Shown here: positions 15,624 to 22,572 of the stretch, piece by piece
Numbering within the stretch: the stretch's first letter is position 1
How the letters are laid out: every line of letters starts with the position of its first letter
DNA from: Acidimicrobiales bacterium
GTDB taxonomy: Bacteria; Actinomycetota; Acidimicrobiia; Acidimicrobiales; UBA8190
DNA: 43,715 bases
Assembly (NCBI GenBank): GCA_035531755.1
Contig: DATKSK010000044.1
Coordinates: forward strand, 1 to 43,715
Direction of reading: 5' to 3'
The notes under the pieces: generated by a model
Databases searched by the model: none
Seen by the model: only the letters and a program-made list of their open reading frames with translations
What the model was told of the DNA's origin: nothing
Position numbers and translations under genes: made by a program

Positions 15624-17383
15624 GGCACGGTGGGCACGGGGTCGAGCCCGGCCCGGGCGAGGTCGCGGCGCGCCCGGTCGGCGAAGGTGGCCGCATCCAC
15701 GGCCGCGTCAGCGGGGTCACGTCCCCACTCCGGGGCCAGCAGCTCGGCGACGCCGGGCGCGGCCTCGGCGGCCGCCACCGCCCGGCGCAGCACGGCACGA
15801 GTCCGGCGGGCCAGGACGTCCTCCACGGTCATGGCCATCTCGTGGCGCGCCGCCCACAGCGCCTCCACGCGGAGATGGGGAAGGCCCGGGACGAGCGGCT
15901 CGAGCAGCTCGGGCCGACCCGACGCCAGCTCGAGCACCGCGGGCGCCTCGCCACCGTGGCGGGCCACGAGGGCGGCGAAGACGTCCTCATCGATCCCGAA
16001 CCGGGCCGCCGCCGCCGGCCGGCGCAGCTGCTCGAGACCCGAGGCGCCGCGCAGCGCCAGGTGCTTCGTCGGACAGCGGCGCGCGCCGGCGGGGGCGCCG
16101 GGCCCCAGGCGGCGCACCACCACGTCCATGGTGTCCTGCGCCATCCGGCGGTAGGTGGTGAGCTTCCCGCCGGTCACCGTGACCATGCCGTGCGGTGACA
16201 CGCGCACGGTGTGGCGCCTCGACAGGTCGGCCGTGCGGGCACTGACCCGGTGGCCGTCGGCCGGCGCCAGCAGCGGGCGGAGCCCCGCCCATACCGCGGT
16301 GACGTCGGCGCGCTCGAGCGGGCGCGTGACGACGCCGTTGGCGGCGCCCAGGACGTAGTCGACGTCCTCGGGAAGGCAGGCCGGGTCGTCGAGCGGCCCG
16401 TCCCAGTCGGTGTCGGTCGTGCCCAGGTACACGTCGTCCCCGTCGGCCCACGGCACGACGAACACCGACCGCCGGTCCTTGGGCACCGGCAGGACCGCGG
16501 CGATGTCGGCGGGCAGCTTCGACCGGGACACGGTGACGTGGATGCCCTTGGCGGGGCGGATCGAGTGGGGGTGCGACGGCTCCTCGAGCGCGCGCAGGTC
16601 GTCGGCCCACACGCCGGTGGCGTTGACGACCACCTGGGCCCGCACCTCGAACTCCGGCGCCGGCGCCGCGCCGGTCCCGGAGGCTGCGCCGGTCCCGGGC
16701 ACCGCCGGGCGCACCCGGGCGCCGCGCACGGCGCCCGCGTCGTCGGTGACGAGACCCGTCACCTCGGCGTAATTGACCACGACGGCGCCGTGGTCGAGCG
16801 CGGCGGTGCGGGCGACGGCCAGGGTGAGCCGCGCGTCGTCGACGCGCGCGTCGTAGTACAAGAAGCCCGCCACGAGGCGGTCCGTGCGCAGCGTCGGCAG
16901 GTGCGCCAGGGTCTCGGCCCGGTCTATGCGCCGGTGGCGCCGCCCGATGCGCAACCCGCCGGTGAGGTCGTAGAGGGTCAGGGCGGTCGCGTAGGTCCGG
17001 GCGACGCTCTTGTTCACGATGCCGTCGCGCCCGAACAGCGGGATGAGGAAGGGGAGCGGGGCGACGAGGTGGGGTGCGTTCTCGAGCAGCCGCTGGCGCT
17101 CGTGGAGCGCTTCGTAGACGAGCCGGAAGTCGCGCTGCTGGAGGTAGCGCAGCCCTCCGTGCACCATCTTGGAGGACTTCGACGACGTGCCCGAGGCGAA
17201 GTCGTGGCGTTCCACCAGCGCAGCGCGCAACCCCCGGGCGGCGGCGTCGAGGACGACACCGGCGCCGGTGATGCCACCGCCGATCACGAGGACGTCGAAG
17301 GTCTCCTCCTCGAGCCGGCGAAGGGCCTCGGCCCGGTCGAACCCGCGGTGTGCCGACGGGGAGGAGGCGCGATCCGGCGGCAT
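15620..17383 (-). CDS. glpD: Glycerol-3-phosphate dehydrogenase/oxidase (FAD)
   Basis: 587 aa. It oxidises sn-glycerol-3-phosphate to dihydroxyacetone phosphate and passes electrons to quinone at the membrane. The FAD motif is VLVIGGGITGAGVVLDAA (about 31-48). DFASGTSSKSSKMVHGGLRYL (61-81) is the family signature. GTTDTDWDGPLDDP, AGLRPLL and VTGGKLTTYRRMA follow in order. The ATG at 17383 starts just before the conserved region. No strong ribosome site is visible, but CAGGCT six bases upstream may be a -10. It is the first gene of an operon with the AGPS-like oxidase and FGGY kinase. Its TGA overlaps the first mini-cistron. Confidence 0.93.
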   Translation of the reverse strand: MPPDRASSPSAHRGFDRAEALRRLEEETFDVLVIGGGITGAGVVLDAAARGLRAALVERHDFASGTSSKSSKMVHGGLRYLQQRDFRLVYEALHERQRLLENAPHLVAPLPFLIPLFGRDGIVNKSVARTYATALTLYDLTGGLRIGRRHRRIDRAETLAHLPTLRTDRLVAGFLYYDARVDDARLTLAVARTAALDHGAVVVNYAEVTGLVTDDAGAVRGARVRPAVPGTGAASGTGAAPAPEFEVRAQVVVNATGVWADDLRALEEPSHPHSIRPAKGIHVTVSRSKLPADIAAVLPVPKDRRSVFVVPWADGDDVYLGTTDTDWDGPLDDPACLPEDVDYVLGAANGVVTRPLERADVTAVWAGLRPLLAPADGHRVSARTADLSRRHTVRVSPHGMVTVTGGKLTTYRRMAQDTMDVVVRRLGPGAPAGARRCPTKHLALRGASGLEQLRRPAAAARFGIDEDVFAALVARHGGEAPAVLELASGRPELLEPLVPGLPHLRVEALWAARHEMAMTVEDVLARRTRAVLRRAVAAAEAAPGVAELLAPEWGRDPADAAVDAATFADRARRDLARAGLDPVPTVP

Positions 17384-17471
17384 CGGGCCAGCCTGCCACA
17401 GCCGCGCCCGGGACCACCCCGCCGCGTCCCACCGACGCGTGGGTGCCGGCACGGTGGGACGTAGAGTCCCC

Positions 17472-17636
17472 GACGATGCGCGAGGGCACCCCGCCGTCCG
17501 CCTCGACACCGGGCCCCGCCAGCCCCCCGCCCAACGCCTCTACGAGCGGTCCGGCCACCGGCCCGTCCCGGACGACAACGGCAACCGCTCCGCCAGCTAC
17601 TGGGGGGAGAAGGCGCTCGGTCAGGGCCCGGCGTGA
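17472..17636 (+). pseudogene. GNAT acetyltransferase C-terminal remnant
   Basis: The frame through 17496 reads VRLDTGPRQPPAQRLYERSG, then HRPVPDDNGNRSASYWGEKAL, and stops at 17634-17636. This is the typical C-terminal strand-helix (LYERxG) and tail of a GNAT N-acetyltransferase. Only about 50 of the usual 150 codons remain. The acetyl-CoA binding motif is absent, and no start lies in the same frame upstream because the sequence runs into glpD. The nearest ATG (17476) is in another frame. It occupies the divergent glpD/perR gap and is best read as a degraded gene. Confidence 0.6.
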
Positions 17637-17702
17637 ACGGGCGCGGCGGCCACCTCCGGGTGCCACAGTGGGAGAACCGGGTGCCCGCAGCGCGACATTT
17701 CA

Positions 17703-17739
17703 ACAATGGTTGTCAAAAAACAATCGTTGGTGATAGGGT
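17703..17739 (+). promoter_or_regulatory. perR promoter with overlapping ACAA/TTGT operator dyads
   Basis: TTGTCA (17710-17715) and TAGGGT (17734-17739) are separated by 18 bases and form a plausible promoter ten bases before the perR ATG. Around it, ACAATGGTTGT (17703-17713) and ACAATCGTTGG (17720-17730) are direct repeats 17 bases apart, each a dyad. TTGT-N6-ACAA (17710-17723) joins them. AT-rich dyads over a Fur-family promoter suggest autoregulation. Confidence 0.6.
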
Positions 17740-17749
17740 CGGCGACGCC

Positions 17750-18217
17750 ATGCGCCCCCCCGACGAGATCACCGCCCTCTTCCGCGCCCAGGGCCGGAAG
17801 GTGACGGCGCAGCGGCAGTGCATCTTCCGCCTGCTGCAGGGGGACGTGAGCCATCCCACCGCCGAGACGATCCACGCCGCGGCCAGGGCGGAGATGGAGA
17901 CGATCTCGCTCAAGACCGTCTACCAGACCCTGCACGAGCTGGCCGCCATGGGTGAGATCGCCGCCCTCGACCTCGGCACCGGGACGACCAGGTTCGACCC
18001 CAACGTGGACGGCGTCCACCACCACCTGGTGTGCCGTGGGTGCGGCAAGGTGCGTGACCTGCACGCCGACTTCAGCGCCGTCACGGTGCCCGTCGGCGCC
18101 GACGAGGGGTTCGACGTGGGCGAGGCCGAGGTCGTGTTCAGAGGGCGCTGCCGCCAGTGCCGCGCCCGTGGGAGCCGCCGAGCAGGCCGCCGCGGCGAAG
18201 CACCCGTCACCGTATGA
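17750..18217 (+). CDS. Fur/PerR-family metalloregulator
   Basis: 155 aa. The N-terminal winged helix has KVTAQRQCIFRLL and HPTAETIHAAAR, then the recognition helix SLKTVYQTLHELAAMGEI. The C-terminal domain has DGVHHHLVCRGCGKVRDLH (His90-92, Cys95, Cys98, His105) and the second zinc pair CRQC (134-137). The Cys4 structural zinc site and PerR-like spacing suggest a peroxide or iron sensor. The next gene is a rubrerythrin, which supports a PerR role. The ATG at 17750 is preceded by the promoter and dyads described separately. FurA, CatR or Zur roles are alternatives. Confidence 0.88.
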   Translation: MRPPDEITALFRAQGRKVTAQRQCIFRLLQGDVSHPTAETIHAAARAEMETISLKTVYQTLHELAAMGEIAALDLGTGTTRFDPNVDGVHHHLVCRGCGKVRDLHADFSAVTVPVGADEGFDVGEAEVVFRGRCRQCRARGSRRAGRRGEAPVTV

Positions 18218-18258
18218 GGGCGGGGCGCCGGGTTCCCCCGAGCGCGCCCGGCCCGCGA

Positions 18259-18270
18259 TTGTCCAGACAA
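18259..18270 (+). promoter_or_regulatory. Candidate operator before rubrerythrin
   Basis: TTGTCCAGACAA is a perfect 12-base inverted repeat (TTGTC-CA-GACAA) in the 83-base gap before the rubrerythrin start. Its half-site matches TTGTC seen at the perR promoter, so the same regulator may bind both. Confidence 0.45.
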
Positions 18271-18300
18271 GTAGAACCGATGAAGGAGAAAGGGAGCACC

Positions 18301-18720
<420 letters not shown>

Positions 18721-18756
18721 CCGGAGGCGCCGGCGACATCCGGCGATCCGCCGCAC

Positions 18757-18810
18757 ATCGGGCCGGCCCGGTTCGTCCGGGCCGGCCCGGTTCGTCCGGG
18801 CCGGCCCGAT
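18757..18810 (+). terminator. Large GC-rich inverted repeat, possible terminator
   Basis: ATCGGGCCGGCCCGG at 18757 pairs perfectly with CCGGGCCGGCCCGAT ending at 18810. Inside are two tandem 19-base units of GGGCCGGCCCGGTTCGTCC plus a partial third. No T-run follows, so a factor-independent terminator is not certain. It lies between rubrerythrin and the DUF3501 gene. Confidence 0.5.
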
Positions 18811-18855
18811 GATCTCCACCGGCACCCGCTCCACCGAAACCAAGGACGTTCCCCC

Positions 18856-19470
18856 ATGGACGGCACCCCCCGCACGCTCACGCTGGACGACATCGAGGAC
18901 TTGCGCGCCTATGAGCGCGGTCGCGAGGACTACCGGCGGGCGGTGATCGAGCTCAAGCGTCGCCGCCGCGTGACGGTGGGGCCGATCGTGTCGCTCGTGT
19001 TCGAGAACCGCGAGACGGTGCGGTCACAGGTCCAGGAGATGGCGAGGGCCGAGCGCATGGCGTCCGACGAGCAGATCCAGAAGGAGCTCGATGTCTACAA
19101 CCCCCTCATCCCCGGGCCCGGGGAGCTCTCGGCGACGCTGTTCATCGAGCTGACCGGCGAGCACCTGCTGCGCCGGTGGCTGCCCCGGCTCGTGGGCATC
19201 GAGCGCTCCGTCGTCCTCCGGCTGACCGGGGGGTCGTCCGACGGGGGCGAGGAGGTGCGCGCCGAGCCCGAGGCCGCCCACGAGGAGGCGCTCACCCGGC
19301 CCACCGTCACGGCGTCGGTGCACTACGTGCGTGTCTCGCTGAGCCCGGACCAGGTGGAACGTTTCGCCACCGGGCCCGTCGTCCTGGTGATCGACCATCC
19401 CGAGTACCGCCAGGAGGCCGAACTGCCCGACGAGGTGCGGGCCGAGCTCCTCACCGACCTCCGCGGTTGA
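18856..19470 (+). CDS. DUF3501 family protein
   Basis: 204 aa. The start of the domain has [20 protein letters not shown], then [20 protein letters not shown] and the characteristic [21 protein letters not shown]. The function of DUF3501 is unknown. In many genomes it stands with rubrerythrin and a GlpC-like Fe-S oxidoreductase. Here the Fe-S oxidoreductase gene is missing. The gene follows rubrerythrin on the same strand, separated by a 54-base inverted repeat. ATG at 18856, 135 bases after the rubrerythrin stop. Confidence 0.85.
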   Translation: MDGTPRTLTLDDIEDLRAYERGREDYRRAVIELKRRRRVTVGPIVSLVFENRETVRSQVQEMARAERMASDEQIQKELDVYNPLIPGPGELSATLFIELTGEHLLRRWLPRLVGIERSVVLRLTGGSSDGGEEVRAEPEAAHEEALTRPTVTASVHYVRVSLSPDQVERFATGPVVLVIDHPEYRQEAELPDEVRAELLTDLRG

Positions 19471-19639
19471 CCGCCGGCCACCGCCGGCACCCCGCTGGCC
19501 ACCGCGGGCATGCTCGGTGTCCCGCCGGCACCCCGCTGACCTGGGGTTCCATGCCCACGGAGGCGACGGGCCCGGGGCGCCCGGGGCGGGGCCGGGGCGG
19601 GCCCGGGGCGGGGGACAAGCCCCGCCACCTGGGGTGTTC
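19471..19639. repeat. Repeat- and G-rich intergenic stretch
   Basis: CCGCCGGCACCCCGCTG occurs twice (19481-19497 and 19522-19538, 41 bases apart). From 19568 to 19614 there are at least six runs of three or more G, able in principle to form a G-quadruplex. No gene is supported here. Confidence 0.65.
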
Positions 19640-19711
19640 TTTACACAGTCGCGAGCATGCGCCATACTGGAAGTTCCGCTGATTTCCCCTCCAGGGGACC
19701 ATTGTCCCTGG
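19640..19711 (+). promoter_or_regulatory. whiB promoter and structured leader
   Basis: TTTACA (19640-19645) and CATACT (19663-19668) are 17 bases apart, giving a good sigma-70-type promoter. The predicted leader to the ATG at 19787 is about 110 bases. It contains the hairpin CCAGGG/CCCTGG (19691-19696 with 19706-19711). A weaker TAGAGT (19741-19746) could be a second -10. Confidence 0.6.
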
Positions 19712-19786
19712 TCACAGGTTTGTCAGCGGAGAACAACACGTAGAGTAAGACGACGAACGCACAGTGTGCTTGAGGAAGTGACTCTG

Positions 19787-20029
19787 ATGACCGCCCCCTC
19801 TGTCGCCATATGGCGCAAGCGAGCCGCCTGCCGGGGAATCGACCCCGAGGTCTTCTACCCGGTGTCCGACGAGGACGCCGAGGAGGCCAAGGCGATCTGC
19901 GCCGAGTGCCCGGTCCGCCAGGCGTGCCTCGAGTACGCCCTGGCCCACCGCGAGCGCGAGGGCGTGTGGGGCGGGGCCACCGAGCGCGAGCGTCGTCGGA
20001 TCCACCGCCAGCGGCGCAAGACCGCCTGA
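19787..20029 (+). CDS. WhiB-family iron-sulfur transcription factor
   Basis: 80 aa. The four cluster cysteines are Cys15 (RAACRG), Cys38, Cys41 and Cys47 (CAECPVRQAC), which bind a 4Fe-4S cluster. GVWGGATERERR is the WhiB turn that contacts sigma factor, and the basic tail RRRIHRQRRK suits DNA contact. The ATG at 19787 follows TTGAGGAAG. Which WhiB paralogue it is (WhiB2, WhiB4 or another) cannot be settled from this sequence alone. WhiB proteins are found only in Actinomycetota and their phages, which supports the taxonomic placement. Confidence 0.93.
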   Translation: MTAPSVAIWRKRAACRGIDPEVFYPVSDEDAEEAKAICAECPVRQACLEYALAHREREGVWGGATERERRRIHRQRRKTA

Positions 20030-20060
20030 GCCCCACCGCCGGCGCCTCTACGATGCCGGC

Positions 20061-20537
20061 GTGCCGGAACGGATCGCCGCTCGGTTGGAGGCCCTCGGCC
20101 TGACCCTGCACGGCCCCCACCCGCCCCACGACCCGCTCGACGCCGTCGTGGTGCACGGCGGGGTGGCGCGCACCTCCGGGCAGCTTCCCCGGATCGCCGG
20201 CGAGCTCACGTGCATCGGCACGCTCGGCCTCGACGTCACGGTGGAGGAGGGCGCGCGGGCGGCGGAGGTCTGCGCGCTCAACGCCCTGGCGGTGTTGGCG
20301 CAGGCGCTCGGGACCCTCGACCGCGTCGAGCGCGTGCTGACCGTCACCGGGTTCGTGGCGTCGACGCCCGAGTTCCACGAGCAGCCCGCCGTGATCGACG
20401 GTGCCAGCCGGGTGCTGTACCGCGTCTTCGGCGACGCCGGGCGCCACACCCGCTCGGCCATCGGCGTGTCCGCCCTGCCCCGCGGCGGGGCAGTCGAGAT
20501 CGAGGTCACCGTGGCGCTCGCCCCCGACGGGGCATGA
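20061..20537 (+). CDS. RidA/YjgF-like protein
   Basis: 158 aa. It follows the longer YjgF-like subfamily pattern, with DAVVVHGGVARTSGQLPR, GTLGLDVTVEEGARAAEVCALNALA and HTRSAIGVSALPRGGAVEIE. The conserved Arg in the last segment is the family's carboxylate-binding residue. RidA proteins hydrolyse reactive enamine/imine intermediates, but this subfamily is poorly characterised. GTG start at 20061, with TACGAT (20049-20054) six bases upstream, which implies a leaderless message. It ends 16 bases from the convergent ABC gene. Confidence 0.82.
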   Translation: MPERIAARLEALGLTLHGPHPPHDPLDAVVVHGGVARTSGQLPRIAGELTCIGTLGLDVTVEEGARAAEVCALNALAVLAQALGTLDRVERVLTVTGFVASTPEFHEQPAVIDGASRVLYRVFGDAGRHTRSAIGVSALPRGGAVEIEVTVALAPDGA

Positions 20538-20553
20538 GAGCGGCGCCTGCCCG

Positions 20554-22572
20554 CTAGGCCTTCGGCGGTGGGGCGCCGCGGTCGGCACCCGCACCGGAAG
20601 CAGCACCGGAAGTGGCACCTCGGTCGTGGTCGGGGCGCTCGGCACCGTCGTCGGACTGGTTGACCCAGGCTGCGTACATCTCCGCGTACCGGCCCCCGCG
20701 GGCCACGAGCTCGGCGTGGGCCCCGGTCTCCACGATGCGGCCGCCGTCCACCACCACGATCCGGTCGGCCTTCATGGCGGTGGAGAGCCGGTGGGCGATG
20801 AGCACCGCGGTTCGTGCCTCGAGGAGGACGTCGAGGGCCGCCTCGATCCGGTTCTCCGACTGCAGGTCGAGATTGGACGTCGCCTCGTCCAGCACGAGCA
20901 CCCGGGGATGGGCCAGGAAGGCCCGCCCCAGGGCGATGAGCTGGCGTTCGCCCGACGACAGGGACTGGCCGCGCTCGTGGACGACGGTGTCGACCCCGTC
21001 GGGGAGCCGGTCGACCAGCTCGGTGAGCCCGACGGCGCGGACCGCCTCGGCGACCTCCTCGTCGGACGCCGAGGGCCGGGCGAACGCCAGGTTGTCGCGG
21101 ATGGTCCCGGCGAACAGGAAGGGCTCCTGCGGCACCACGCCGAGCTGGCGGCGCAGCGACGCCAGCGTGACGTCCTCGATGCGGTGCCCGTCGATGAGCA
21201 CATGGCCGGCCGTGGGGTCGTAGAAGCGCGTGATCAGCTTGGCCAAGGTGGATTTGCCGGCTCCGGTGGGGCCGACGAACGCCACCGTCTCCCCGGGCGC
21301 GATGCGCAGGTCGACGTCCGTGATCACCGGGACCTCGGGGTCGTAGCCGAAGGTCACGCCGTCGAAGACGATCTCGCCGTCGACGGGTGGGAGCTCGGTG
21401 GCGTCGGGTGCCTCGGTGACGGTGGGCTCGGTCTCGAGCAGGGTGCGCAGCTTGAAGATCGACGCCTGTCCCTGCTGAAAGCTGTTGTACTGCTGCACGA
21501 GCAGCTGGATGGGGGCGAAGAAGCGGTTCAGGTACAAGAAGAAGGCGATCAGCCCGCCGATGGTGAGCGAGTGGTGCACGACCATGACGCCGCCGATGGC
21601 GAGGAGCGCGCCCTGGCCCAGCCAGCCGACCAGCTGCGTGCCGGGGCCGTAGACCGCGTTGATCTGGGCGGTGTAGATGTTGGCGTCGCGGTACGAGCCC
21701 ACGACGTTGCGGTGATGGACGATGTTGTGGTGTTGGCGGTTGTGCGAGGCCACCACGCGCACGCCGTGCAGGCTCTCGGAGAGGTCGGACATGACGTCGG
21801 CGATCCCGTCGCGCACCCGGTCGTAGCCGCGCTCGGACGCCACCCGGAACCACAGGGACATGGCGACCAGGATGGGCACGACCAGTCCGACCGTGATCAG
21901 CGCCAGGAGGGCGTTGGTGGTGAAGAGGATGACCGTGATGATCACCATGGTCAGCCCCTGCACCGCGAACTGGGCCAGGCCGTCCTGCAGGAGCTGCTGG
22001 AGGTTCTCGATGTCGCTGGTCATCCGCGTCATCACCACCCCGGCCTTCTCCGCTGTGAAGAAGTCCAGCGACAACCGTTGCAGGTGCGAGAAGACCTTGA
22101 CCCGCAGGTCGTTCATGACCCCGGCCGCCAACCGGCCGGTCACCCGCACCTGGGCCCGCTGGGCCACCGAGGTGAAGGCCACGAAGCCGAGGTACACAGC
22201 GGCGATCACCAGCACAACGTCCAGGTGGTGGTGGCCGGGGACCATCCCCTTGTCGATGGCCAGCTGCGTGAGCTTCGGGCCGGCCTGCAGCGCCACGCTC
22301 GTGGTGACCACCAGCACCGTCGACACCACCAGCATGCGGGGGTACTCGAGCAGCAGCTGCCACAGCGTGAGGCGACGGCGCTCCTTGGCGCTCTGGTGCT
22401 GGGAGAAGACGACGTCGGGCTCGCCGTGCTCCGGCTCCTCGGCCAGCAGCGTGTCCACGCCGTCCTGCAGTTCGGAGGGGATCCCCCCGAAGGGCAGCCC
22501 GGCGACGGCGGGCGCGCCGGGGCGTCCCCCGCCGCCGAACCCCGGCCCACCGCCCCAACCGCCGAAGACCAT
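20554..22572 (-). CDS. Heterodimeric ABC exporter subunit B (canonical Walker B)
   Basis: 672 aa half-transporter with six membrane helices (about 75-350) and an ATPase domain. Walker A is GPTGAGKST (434-442), the Q-loop is VVPQEPF, the signature is non-canonical LSSGE (538-542), and Walker B/D-loop is LDEATSNLD (561-569) with catalytic Glu563. The N-terminus is Gly-rich (GGWGGGPGFGGGG). The start ATG at 22572 overlaps the stop of subunit A (ATGA). Together they form one active and one degenerate ATP site, as in TM287/288-type multidrug or lipid exporters. The closest described actinobacterial pair by architecture is Rv1272c/Rv1273c. The substrate is unknown. Confidence 0.92.
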   Translation of the reverse strand: MVFGGWGGGPGFGGGGRPGAPAVAGLPFGGIPSELQDGVDTLLAEEPEHGEPDVVFSQHQSAKERRRLTLWQLLLEYPRMLVVSTVLVVTTSVALQAGPKLTQLAIDKGMVPGHHHLDVVLVIAAVYLGFVAFTSVAQRAQVRVTGRLAAGVMNDLRVKVFSHLQRLSLDFFTAEKAGVVMTRMTSDIENLQQLLQDGLAQFAVQGLTMVIITVILFTTNALLALITVGLVVPILVAMSLWFRVASERGYDRVRDGIADVMSDLSESLHGVRVVASHNRQHHNIVHHRNVVGSYRDANIYTAQINAVYGPGTQLVGWLGQGALLAIGGVMVVHHSLTIGGLIAFFLYLNRFFAPIQLLVQQYNSFQQGQASIFKLRTLLETEPTVTEAPDATELPPVDGEIVFDGVTFGYDPEVPVITDVDLRIAPGETVAFVGPTGAGKSTLAKLITRFYDPTAGHVLIDGHRIEDVTLASLRRQLGVVPQEPFLFAGTIRDNLAFARPSASDEEVAEAVRAVGLTELVDRLPDGVDTVVHERGQSLSSGERQLIALGRAFLAHPRVLVLDEATSNLDLQSENRIEAALDVLLEARTAVLIAHRLSTAMKADRIVVVDGGRIVETGAHAELVARGGRYAEMYAAWVNQSDDGAERPDHDRGATSGAASGAGADRGAPPPKA

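Larger units (their letters stand above)
15574..15640 (-). repeat. Tandem duplication of a start region between glpD and the AGPS-like gene
   Basis: On the minus strand GTGCCCACCGTGCC + ATGACGACC occurs twice in tandem (23-bp period). A 14-bp partial unit GTGCCATGACGACC follows, then GTGCCCACCCC of the real gene. The arrangement is what replication slippage would produce. Confidence 0.8.

Noticed and set aside
11357-16198. Very long open frame (about 1600 codons) on the plus strand
   Set aside because: It is antisense to moxR, the FGGY kinase, the AGPS-like oxidase and glpD, all of which have clear domain motifs. The translation is Gly/Arg/His/Val-rich without recognisable domains, as expected for a shadow frame in GC-rich DNA.
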